Part shown: piece after piece, positions 35,001-47,200 of the stretch
How the letters are laid out: each line of letters opens with the position of its first letter
Numbering within the stretch: the first letter of the stretch is position 1
DNA from: Gymnothorax reevesii
Lineage: Eukaryota; Chordata; Actinopteri; Anguilliformes; Muraenidae
Reading direction: 5' to 3'
Length of the DNA: 64,000 nucleotides
Assembly: GCA_029721435.1 (NCBI GenBank)
Contig: CM056576.1
Span: forward strand, 62,825,876-62,889,875
The notes under the pieces: model-generated
Told to the model about the DNA's origin: nothing
Databases searched by the model: none
What the model saw: the letters and a program-made list of their open reading frames with translations, nothing else
Made by a program: the position numbers and the translations under genes

Positions 35001-38000
35001 GACCACCCCTCCTGTTATCAGCGTTCAGTTCAAAAGCCAGCATCTCTGGCTTTTGAACTGCATGAAAGACCCAAAACTCTCCAGCAGCTGGAAGCCTGTA
35101 TTAAACAGGAGTGGGATCAAATTCCAATGGCTCAACTTAAGAAACTTGTCTCCTCAATGCCCAGATGCCTCCACTCTGTTAAAAAGAAGAGGGGATGCTA
35201 CAGCATGGTAAACAGTCCCCTGTTCCAACTTTGAGACCTGTAGCAGCCATCAAATTTGAAAGGAGCTAATTTTGTGGATAAAATTGTAAAATTTCTCAGT
35301 TTCAACATTTGCTGTTATCTCTGTTCTTTTGTGAATAAAATACTGGCTGGTGTGATTTCAAAGGCATTGCGTTTTGATTTTATTCATAATTTACACAATT
35401 AATGGGGCTGTATTACTTTATGATTCCAACAATTTGAACTTGAAGCAAAGGGGTCTGGATAGCTCTTCAGACTTTCTGTAATGGAAATATTTAATCGGAT
35501 TTGACTGTCAGAGTCAGGTTGGCAAGCCGTGCTTTCTCCTGATTCGCCAAAACTAGAAGGGGCCAAACTTAAAGCTTTCAAGGCAGCAGCCAGGGGTGCA
35601 GTTATGGGAAGCTAAAGGAGTTTTTTATAAGTCATTGCAAAATGAGTCAATTTGCGTGGCCATTTGATTCCCCTTTTCCTATTTTTTTTTTTTTTTGGGT
35701 GCCCAAACATTTTCCAAGCTTGCCTCATGAAGGTGCACCTCTGGAGAATTATACAAGATTGACCTATGAGATCACGATTAAGGAAAGACCTTGCTGGCTG
35801 TCCTGATAGTGGTAAACAAATGAAAAAAGAAACAAGTCTGATCATCTAATCAGAACATCATAAGGAAGGCCCATAACCAATCAGATAAACAGACAGTTTT
35901 TGAGATATTCATGAAATTCTGAAAATATGAGTAAACACACTGATTTTCGAAGTCCAAAATGCTGAATTTCTCAAAAACCTGGATGTAAAATTCTCATTAA
36001 ACATGCAGAATATCAAAGGCAGCTCACACCAAATTAGAACAAAAGTTATCAGATGGTTTTTGAGATATTCAACATTGAAGTGAAAAGTTGACGCTGGACG
36101 AACAGACAGAAGGACGCCAGACAACTCAGCACTAGAGAAGCTCCGCTGACTGCAGACTATGGTCAGAGTGGAGCAAAAAAGTTAGTTTTTGAGATATTAA
36201 TGAAAGACTGAAAAAATGAGCACAAACACTGATTTTTTTTTTAACTCCAAAATGCTGAATTTCTCAAAAACCGGGATGTCGAATTTTCTAATTTTCACGG
36301 GGGATCATCAGAACATCATAATGAAGGCTCACAACAAATTAGACAGGAGGTTATGACAGTTTGAGATATGAAAGACTGAGAAAATGAGCTCAAACACTGA
36401 TTTTTTAAGTCCAAAATGCTGAATTTCTCAAAAACCGGGACATAGAATTTTCGAATTTTCACAGTGAATATTCAGAATATCATAAGTAAGGCTCACACGA
36501 AATTAGAAAAAAGGTTCAGACAGTTGGAGATATTCAGATTTGAAGTGAAAAGTTGACGCCGGACAGACAGACAGATGGACGGGGAATGACTCAGAATTAG
36601 AAAAGCTCTGCTGACTATGACCGTCATCGTCACTGAGGAGCTAAAAATTTACACGGTTGCCATGGAAACGGCTCTTTAATGACATAATCTGAAAATATCT
36701 TGTGGCACTGATATTTCAATAACCCCTGGTCAGATTTTAATCAAATTATTCTCATGAAAGGTTTAAGATAAATTTGATGTCATTTCATAGAACTTTTTGT
36801 TTGGAACATTTATGAATATTTAATGTGATCTCTGATGCATAACCATAACGAAAACAGTTTATCAACTTGCTTCATTTTCAAAATTAACACAACTGGCATG
36901 GCACCTTGGCACGCACTGAATCAGTCACTTCCGTCACATAGAATTACGTAGTAGTTGTTTGTCATGGTGCAAATGACGAAAGGGGCACATTCAAATCCTA
37001 TTCAAGTGGTTAGACTGTTCAGATCGAGACAAATGCGATTGGAATCGCAATTGAAACCACCTCTGTATGTGGGTTGAATCAGATTCGGGAAAACCGCATT
37101 TCATGTGGTTTTCTGCTGTTCAGACCACCCAAAATTCAAGCTAGATACAATCTGGATATGCAAAAAATCGGATTTGGGCTGGCAGTCTGAACAAGGCCTA
37201 GGTAGTGCTGATGTCCAACTGGACTTGAAGTGTCACAGGTCATGATGCACGTATAAAATACTTGGCCCTGTGTACCTTTAAGTCACGAAGGTTGATGCAA
37301 AATGCGGTGTCCACAGCTTTTAGAGGACAAAACTGAGCCACTTTAGTGGCTTCCAGGTAGTGCCACCGGCAGGCAAAGTGGGATAAGGACCTAAAAATTT
37401 GGCTTTTCCGTGAGACACCCATATCTACCTATGTGCCAAGTTTCATTCAATTCTCCTCAGCTGTCATTTTCTCATGGAATGGCTCTTAATGTCATAAATT
37501 CAGTTACTGCTTGAAATGTTTTGGTTTTGTTCAAATTTTCCACAGTAAGCACCATATTTCATTGGCCATACATATTTTTGTTATTTTGGTTCTGTTGGCC
37601 GAGTCAATCATCAGATCTGTATCTGACCGAATGTGCCTTTAGCAGGCTGTTGTGGAGACTTAAGGCATAAAGAGCTTGAGATGGAAGACTAGGAGGATGA
37701 AGGCCCCCTGTCCTGACAGCCATCCAGAGAGAGGACATTAAGAGGAGGCACTTGTTCAAGTACCTTGGAGCCCAAATTGATAAAAAATGGCCAGAGAAGT
37801 GTTTTTGTGGAATGTTATGATGTCTCAGGGCCAGGTCATGCGGTAACAGGGTCAAAATTGGTGTATTTTGTGTCATAGCTTCAAAACTAAGTAAGATGGT
37901 TACAATTTAACTGGTTTTGTGTAGGTCTTCCCAAGTACTTCAAAAAAAAAAAAAAAAAAACAACAATAGGCAATTTTTTTCATTTATTTTGGGTGAAAAC

Positions 38001-38599
38001 GGCAAAAAAAAAAAAACGGGTCAGTAACGGAGTTACAACTATCAATAAAACTCATAAGTATCAATTTCTTTCAAAAACATTTCTATGAGATTCCAAACTA
38101 CTGCAAACTCAAGTAGATAGAAGAGCAAATTGACTGATCCAAATTGTAGTGGGGCTGCTTAAGTCCATTTTTGAGCCGAATCGTTCACTTCATGGTACAA
38201 GCACCAAATTTGGTACAAATGATGTCCAGGACATACCTTCTAATAAAAGTACGTTGCCCAGCTGAAAATCCAAGAGGGCCGCCAGTTTTCAAGATGGCCG
38301 CCTCGTCAAACGCCAAAAAAAGGTTTTCGAGGTAGAACTTGAATTAACAGAAGAATGTTAATGATCCAAGCATCAAAATGAATGTATTATGACTGGAATA
38401 ACTCGATGGTGTCAATTGAATTCCAATATGGCCACCAATTTTCAAGATAATGGCTATTAAATGACTAAAAAGTAGCGTTTTCGCGTTTTTTCTTCAGTTT
38501 TCTGCAATGATCTTAAGTGAAAATCTGCAGAATTCTGAGGGATGTGTTTTTTGTGTGAATCATTTGTGAAAATGTGTCCAAACTTTTGACTGTCACTCA

Positions 38600-38656
<57 letters not shown>

Positions 38657-41266
38657 GCAACACAAGCGTTCTTTACTAAAATAAAAGTACTAATTTAGCA
38701 ATATAAATGATAATTCATTAAAATTCTGTGGTCAACATTTATTGGTTAGTAATTTTCCTCTTCAGGAACAGCTCACTCCTTTCTTTCTGCCTCAAGTGTC
38801 ACAAGAACACGCCACATGCACCAAGTTACAGCATGCTGTCTGTACATGCTCCGAAAGGAAGCATATGAGTACCATTGTGCAGAACAGAATGATGGAGCGC
38901 TGAATTTCAATGACTGGTGTGAGAAGTGCAGGAAGGAGAGTCCTCAGTTTCAATTCTGGGAGCTTGTGTTGTCAATGGAATTGGTGATTTTCTCGCTGGT
39001 CAGGTCTTTCAGAGAGGCTAACTTCAACTTGTATTGTCAAGCACTGTCTGCTCTAATCCCCTTCTTTGCAAACAACAATGTGAACTATGCTCGATGGCTC
39101 CCCATTCACCTCAGAGACATGGTTTCTTTGGAGCAAACTCACCCTCAGATTTTCAATGAATTTCAGCTGGGAAAGTTTGTGGTCCACAAGACTCACAGGG
39201 AGTTCTCAGGCATAGCCATTGACCAAGCTCACGAGCAGGCTAATGCAGTTGTTAAAGGTGATGGTGGTGCCATTGGAGTTACTGAGGATCCATCTACACT
39301 GAGGCGGTGGATAGTGTCTGGACCAGAAGTTAGCCAGTTAGTCAACCAGTATGAGTTGGCATCTGAGGTCAATGAAGCAACTGAAGATATCAGGCATCAT
39401 GAGCAGACTCGTCAGTCTCAGAAGTCCTTCACTGACAAGGTCCAGAGTTTGTTTGCTGTGATGAAGGATCTGGGTAATCCTTTTCAGGAAGAGTCCAAAG
39501 ATCTGCTCACATTGGACACAAAAAACATTGCACATCCCAGTGCTGCTGAGCTTGTAAGAACTCACTTTGAGAAAGGTCAAGTTGCCTTCAGAGACTTTTT
39601 CAATGGTCTGGGTGATGAGACTTCCATCTATAGGCCGATTAAAAAGAACAAAGTTGACTTCTTTCGCCAAGAAGCAGCTTCAGCTTGCAGTGACATGAAG
39701 AAGCAGGTACTCAAAGATGACTGTCGCCTGTTCTCACAGCTCTTTATATCCTGCCAATCACGAGAGTGTGACCTGGTTGAGTTCTTGAAGCATGAGAATC
39801 AGTCTTTCCCTGCAGCACTGAGCGACACAGGGAAACTCTACTACGGCCAGAAGTCTCAGCTTGCAAACATTTTGGAAGCTACCATTTCTCCTCCTGACAC
39901 AACCAGAATGTGGTGCTATTATCATTGATGGTTCCTCTCTTGTGTATTCATTGTCTCCAAAGACATCAAAGACCTTTGAGGAATATGCTGTCCAAGATGT
40001 AGTTCCAAAGATCCAGGCATACTCATCAAAGTATGAGCGAACAGACATAATTTTTGATGTCTACTGGACTTCAAGCCTGAAGGCTGAAACAAGGTCAAAC
40101 AGAGGTAAGGGAGGTCGACGTAGAGTGACCGACAAAACCAAACTACCGCCCAACTGGAAAAGCTTCTTGCGAGACAATGAAAACAAGACTGAACTCTTTG
40201 GGTTCCTAGCAGAGAAGATAGTGACCTTGTGTCCTGACAATGTCGTAGTTGTGACCAAAGGAGAGCAGGCTCTTTCAAACAAACCCATCAGCCTTGAAGG
40301 TTTAAGTCCTTGCAACCACGAAGAAGCTGACTCCAGAATCTTCACACATGCTCTTCATGCAGCCAAGCAACAGATAAAGTCTGTGTTGATTAAGGCATGC
40401 GACACAGATATTCTTGTGGTTGCAGTCAATGTTTTTGCGACTCTTCAGGATGCAGGCTTGGAAAAGATCTGGATAGAATTTGGCCAGGGTCAGTCCATTA
40501 GGTGGTTGCCAATTCATGATATGGTGGTGAATCTTGGCCCAGAGAAATCCAGTGGCATGCTGTTCTTCCATGCCTTCACTGGCTGCGATGTTGTGTCAGC
40601 TTTCCGTGGTAAAAGCAAGAAAAGTGCATGGCAAGCATGGGAGGTTTGCCCTGAAGTTAGTCCTGTCTTCAAAAAGCTCAGCCAATACCCACCTATCATA
40701 GAAGATGCAGACCTCAACATCCTTGAGAAGTTTGTCATCACCATGTATGACAAGCAAAGTACTACATGCAAGGTTGATGAGGCAAGACTGGACTTGTTTG
40801 CTCGGAAGCAAAGGTCTTATGATGCCATTCCACCAACAAGCGCATCCCTCGTTCAGCATGTGAAACGGTCTGCTTTCCAAGCTGTCTGCATATGGGGCCA
40901 AGCAACAGTGTGCAAAATGCAAACTGAAAGTCCTGCCAACTGGGGCTGGCAAAAAGATGGTCAGATCTGGCAAGTTCTCTGGACAACCCTTCCACCCATT
41001 GCTCAGACTTGTGAGCAGTTGACAAAATGTGGCTGCAAGACTGAATGCCAAGGACGATGCAAATGCTATCGCTTCGGCCTGAAGTGCACACAGTTGTGTG
41101 CCTGTGCATGTGAGGGCTAAGAAAATAGAACAACCAAGTTTAAGTTGAATGTTTGAGTTGGATATTTGTATTATTACTTTTTAAGTTATGTTGATTCAAG
41201 TTCTGGATCGTAAAACATGCAGCCTATGCTTTGACACCTTTTCTGTGTTTTTATACAGTTATCTAA

Positions 41267-41297
<31 letters not shown>

Positions 41298-44200
41298 GGG
41301 GAGACAAAGACAGCCTCTACGTGGCCTCCCCTACAAGTAGCTTACAGGTCGAAAAGCTTTAAGTGAAACTAATGTCTTTGTTTGTGAGTGTTTATTTTAT
41401 TTAATTCGCATTGTATCATCATAATATTCAATAATTTTGATTTTCTAAATGCAGAGTTGTATTTCTCATGTGCAAAAACACATATTTCAATGTATAAACC
41501 ATCAGAATACGACTATTCAATCAAAATATAGTTCAAACGCGGTTTCAAACCACTTCGAATGGCGGCCATCTTGAAAAATGGTGGCCACTTTGTTTGTTCA
41601 AGTGGGCAACGTCCTTTAATGAGATAGTAGGTCCAAAAGCACTTGTGTACCAAATTTGGCGCTTGTACCACAAAGTGAACGATTTTTCATTAATGTGCTC
41701 CACTATTGAGAGAAACTGACCACTGACAGCAACTCCTCACCGTCCACTGTAGCAGGAAGCGTGCTCACAAACTCATCTACTGCTCCAACAGCAAGTCACT
41801 CTCACATCAACAATACGCGGCAGGTGCTTGCTCTTGCAAAGACTAAGCACTAAGGGAAACCCCATCAACCAAAGACAATGCTGGACTGAGGAAAGGAGCT
41901 GGTGGGTGAGCTGAGGAACCCATCCTGAGTGTGAAAAGGGCTACTCAACAGGCTGAGCCACCAGGGGCCTCTCTGAAGCGAGCGAGTCTTGCCTTGATCT
42001 GCAGGAGGAGAGCAGTGAGGCCAGAGATGAGGTCACTGAGGCTCTGGTTGCGGATGCAGGGCTGGCCCCCAGGATGGGCGCTGGCCTGTCTGACCATTTC
42101 CTGGGCCTGGTCTTCGCAGCGCCGCCTCAGGTCTGTGGGCTGATTTGCAGCCTGCATGCCCTGATCCGGAGCCAACTAGACAGAACAGAGAGTGTGCAGG
42201 GAAATGTGAGCACAGGAGTGTGGACCACAACTGTGATCAACTATATGATGTAGAATTTACACTGGCATGCTTGAAAAACCCCGCACATTTCAGTATTCAG
42301 TAATTCCAACAAATGATTCATTCATTACCTCAATTTTCTGCCTCTTTTTGAGCATATTTCCACCCATACTAAAACGCTCAGTGTTCTTGAACAACTGACT
42401 TCAGGCATAATCATGGTCTCTTCTGAAAGTTGCCACTCCGTAAATGGTCCTCCCAATAGTCTGAGTTCCTGAGAGTATCACCCTAATTAATTAACAACAC
42501 TGGAAATGTAAATTTGTCAGGCAGAAAAAGATTCTATTTTTTCCTCTGGTCCAGTGGTGCAGTGACCAAGCCTAACCAGCACAGACAAATAATAAAGCTA
42601 CAGCCAGACACCAAAACTGCAAGTTCAAATATTAGAAGAAACGCATAAATTACAACAGGCAGACGATGGTCGATGCACTGGAGTTTCTGTGTGTCCCTGA
42701 CTCTACAAACTACACCATCAGAAAGGGGCCATTTTTGCGCAGTATTTTTGAGGATGTGCAAGAGCTGAAAGGGTGTTCAAAATGCCTCTTTCATTCTCCT
42801 CCTATTTGAATGAATGTTCATCATCTTCATGACATTAACTTTCCGTAGAGGAATAATTTGCCCATTTTCTGATTTCTCAATACATGTCCATTTTAAGTAT
42901 GGCCATTTCTTTCTCAGGCCAATACAAAGATTTATCCATGCATCCATCTTTAGCCGGCTAAAGGACCGAAATTCGCTCCTCTGTGGTGTACCAAAGAAAA
43001 CCACTGGTCAGCTGCAGATTGTACAAAATTCATCTGCACGTGTTTTAACTAAAACCAGTGAGCCCATATTACTCCTGTTTTAAAGTCCTTGTGCTGGCCA
43101 TCTGCGCATTTAAAAATCAAAGAACATTTTTTTTGAAAATTTTTAATTGACTCATCTCCTGATCGTATATCTGACATACTTTTGAGGTATGACCTGCTAG
43201 GCCAATGCTGTCCTCCAACTATTGCCTCCTGGCTGCCCCGCGGGTCAGGAGGCAGACTCACAGAAAGGCTGCATCCTGTCATTATGGACCAAGCCAATGC
43301 AACAACCTGCCTGAGGCTCTGAATTCTGCAAAGAATATGGCCATATTCATGACAAATCTCAAACACACCTTTTTAGCCAGGTTTTTTATTTTCTTCATTT
43401 AATTATCCTCACTTTGTCTTTGTCTTGTCCTCCTGTTTCATTATTGCAATTCTTGTGTTGTCTTTTTAATGGGCTGTATTTATGATTTTAATGTTCAGTA
43501 ATTTCAGTTGCATTTTCTGCTTCAACTGTGCTACACAAACAAAGTTTGACTGTTTGATCTCGTCTTTTTGCTATGAAATACATGTCGAAGTAGAATTAGA
43601 AATCACTGCTTTCCATTTTCATGTACTTTTTCCATACTGTCCAAACCTTTTCTGGGTGAAGGTCAGGAGCTAAAAGAGCCAGCTAATAGCGAGCTGCGCC
43701 AAACTGCCCTCTCTCACCAAAAATAGCTGAAATTCACATCGTTGACACAACCCTCCAGACCTAAGACCTTTTGGACCTAAGAGCGCATGCGCTCCAAACC
43801 TGAAAAAGTTGGGCACACAGGCCAAAACGGTGGTCAAGCAAAGTACCGTGATACTTTTCTGAATATTTACAAGCCCAGACTATTGGTTGTTACTGCATGT
43901 ATTTAAGAAACATTATCAGAAAGCACTTTGTGAACTGAAAAGTAGGTATTGATGTACACAAGAATGTTTGAAAAATGGATAAATGCAGTGAGAGAACTCA
44001 TTTTGGAGAGTTATCACACAAGTCTCCATTTCTCCAATGGACAACTTTTCATCAAACCCTCCCCTGTACATAAACTGAATCATTCACAGAAAAATTATGG
44101 CCAAATTTATATGAGCACCCCCCTAAAACCAACACTTGGGGATAAATCAATGAATAACTCCCAGTTATCACAGCGCTAGTTCTAAAATTTATACTTGTTA

Positions 44201-47200
44201 TTGTTGCTGCCATCCCAATGAACAATTTGAAACCAAACATGGCTTAATTGCTTTGAAAATTAGACCCAGCAGGAATTGAAGCCGTAAAAAGCATAATTTG
44301 GTTACATTTTTACATCATAAATTGAAAGTTTAACATTAAAATTATAGTTCCCAATGTGATCCACCCAAAATATTTGAACAACAACCACCTTTTTTTATCT
44401 TGCCAAAAGCGGAGCTTTTGCAAGATATGTTGGCCGAAATGTTTGTTTATTCTTTGTTTTTTTTGTCGGTAATCATTTTTCTTGAACACTTTTCTCTGCT
44501 GTGCGCGTTGCCTGCTCCTTGTCATCTCTTGTGCAGTTGCCTACCAATGACTCATCACGATTCCCATCATTCGGGGGACTCCATCAAAGTCAAGGTCAAT
44601 TTTTGGTAAATTTGAGGGGTTGACGAAACCCTTATTTTTTGAGTAGCTTTGATCGGATCGACTTCAAGCTTGGTGTGAATGTGGTATATGGTCAGGCGCT
44701 CAGCTGATTACTTTTTGGTGGCGATCGACCTTGACCTTCATGGTTCTCGCTGAAGGTCGAAAATTTTTGACCCCAAGGTCAAATTTCGAACTTGCAGGAA
44801 CCATGTTGAGTAATACCTCATATGAAAGCCCTTGATGACCGCTTTCCAGATCAGTCAAAATTTCTGAGCTGTGACGTTATTTGGTGATGTTATGACGAAA
44901 AAAAACTGATTTTTACCGGAAATTTTTCTTGAACAATTTTCTCTGCTGTGCGTGATGCCTGCTCCTTGTGATCTCTTGTACAGTTGCCTACCAATGACTC
45001 ATCACGATTCCCATCATTCGGGGTACTCCATCAAGGTCAAGGTCAAAGGGTCAAGATCAATTTTTGGTCAATTTGAGGGGTTGACGAAACCCTTATTTTT
45101 GAGTAGCTTTGATTGGATCGACTTCTAACTTGATGTGAATGTAGTGTATGGTATGGCTTAGCTGGTTAGTTTTTGGTGGCGATCGGCCTTGACCTTCATG
45201 GTTCTCGCTGAAAAAAAACACGACCCTTTTGGCAAGATACAGTTCAACGTATGGTTGACATCCTTCATTTTTTATTTCGCCATGTGGATTTTGCAGACTA
45301 AAAATCTATAAGAACCGCAACTTTTCCCATCTTTATCGTACTCTAATTAAAATAAATACTCTTGCACTCGGACCAACCAGTCACCGATTTCATACAAACT
45401 GCATGAATAATCATGTACATGCGGAACTTCAGATCAGAGTGGAAGTTTGCATCCAACCTAATCCATCAGGAGAGGAGAGAAGATTAGTGATTGATATTGA
45501 AACACTAAATAAAACTATTCGCCACTGGACGCAAGCACCCATACCTGGTATGAACAAGACTCAAAACTGTCACGGACAGTCTACGGTCACGAAACAGACT
45601 TTTCAGGCTAATAACACAAGACATTGTTCTCACTCTCTAGGTGCATTTCCATTGACCTTAGAAATGCGCAAAATGTAAATGGCGAAATAAAAAACCGGTA
45701 ATGAAAACACTTTTTGATATCATGAAATTTACTCTCCGATTTGCAGTATTAGTCACCGAAGCCAAGGCCTACTACATAGAATATTGGACTTCTGCAGCAG
45801 ACCAACTAGTGTACTTGTAATTTCACGTATTGTGGAGCATTTGCTTCATTATTGTGAGACAAGGTTTTGCAATTTTGCTGCGCGCACAACTCAGCTGACA
45901 GTGACATGGTCGAATGCTTTGCCAATCTCATCGATGAATGAGTACAGCCGAGCTGTGCACGTAATGGTACCAACCGATCTGCAGAAATAAAATTTGCAGC
46001 CAGTGGCTGCACTACCGATGTGAGAATGTAAGTCGCAAAACGTAAATCTTGGTCGCAAATGGAACCATTTTGGTCGCAGTCTGGAGCACTGTTGACACAA
46101 AAAACTCTAGAAAAGCAATGTGATCATGCAACAGTTTACCTCATAACAATACTGCTGCACCTCATGTAACACTTTGTTCAGGTCCTTGTTCAGCTGCTCC
46201 AGGTCAAGCACAATGGTTGCATATCTCTTCTGAAACTCAAACCCAATAGGTATCGAGTAGGATTTCTGTTAAAAAACAAAAAAACACCTCCGTATAAATG
46301 CAGTAATCCACCCTGACAACTTCACAAAAATCTCATAGGCAGTTGCCAAATGTCTGGCTCTCACATACTGTACTCAAAAAAAAAAACAACACTAGTAATA
46401 TTTTCCACTGTTGCCAACATTTTTAACTGGTCCCTGCAAATCAGAGGAAGAGGACCTAAAATTAGTTTAAACTTCTATGCAATGAACATCTGAACAAATT
46501 TTAGAACAAAGGATTGTTTATGATTTCACTTTCAACCTCATTTTCATCAGTTCAATTTTAATTCTTATACTTACATTGCTCAGTATGTGGAACATTTCGT
46601 TCTCAAATTTCAACGAATTTGATCACCATCATCTTCAAGTACGTTTTATTTTCAGCACCAGGATCTAAACTGAGTAGGTACTATAGAACTACCTTTCGAT
46701 GAAGTCCACTGGAAACATGCTACATTTACAATTATGCTCCCAGTTCGAAGTGCAGTTACTGTAAGCCAATAAAATGACGTTTCCATGACAATGACCCCAA
46801 ACAGAGGCAGTCAGCTTTCTATTGGCATTTCATGCTATAGTGCTGCAAACTGCAAAGCTAAAACTGCAGCTTGTGCTTGCGTTACAATTTCCAGCTCATG
46901 CACTGCAGAATACAATGAGGGATGAAATCAATCTTGCGTTGCTTGAAGCATTTGCACCCGCACGAGGACCATATTTCTGCTGCAACCCAACAAGCATCTT
47001 CATTCAGTCTTCTTTCGTCTCCCAAACATGTATACTGGTGCATGTGCATAGCACCCTTACACATGAGCACACTCATCCTTGCCCAACTCTCATTATTTTT
47101 CCCCATTAGATTGGTCCGTTTATGTTCCCCTTGTCTGTGTAACTAGACTAACATTGTTGGTGGATGACAAATAGATAACCCCAAAATGACAGCATTCTTA

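Larger units (their letters stand above)
38147..41706 (+). mobile_element. 3.56-kb DNA transposon with long TIRs, Academ-like
   Basis: The left arm from 38147 (TAGTGGGGCTGCTTAA) and the right arm ending at about 41706 are inverted copies about 150 bp long. Both contain ATCGTTCACTT, GGTACAAGC and CCAAATTTGGTAC, then ACGTTGCCCA and TCAAGATGGCCGCC. Between them lies an almost continuous plus-strand protein (38764-41120) with an XPG/FEN-like nuclease signature and a C-terminal Cys cluster. This combination is known for Academ-superfamily transposases. The left part contains a (CA)n tract and may have lost N-terminal coding. It sits in lin9's 9.3-kb intron, in the opposite direction. Target-site duplication was not resolved. 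Confidence 0.8.

Noticed and set aside
38457..38663. Minus-strand frame rich in Val-Cys over the (CA)n tract (also at 14913-15128 and 2042-2263)
   Set aside because: Pure translation of a dinucleotide microsatellite; no domain or splice support.
39338..41133. Several minus-strand frames over the Academ-like gene
   Set aside because: They mirror the coding strand; the plus strand has the ordered nuclease motifs.
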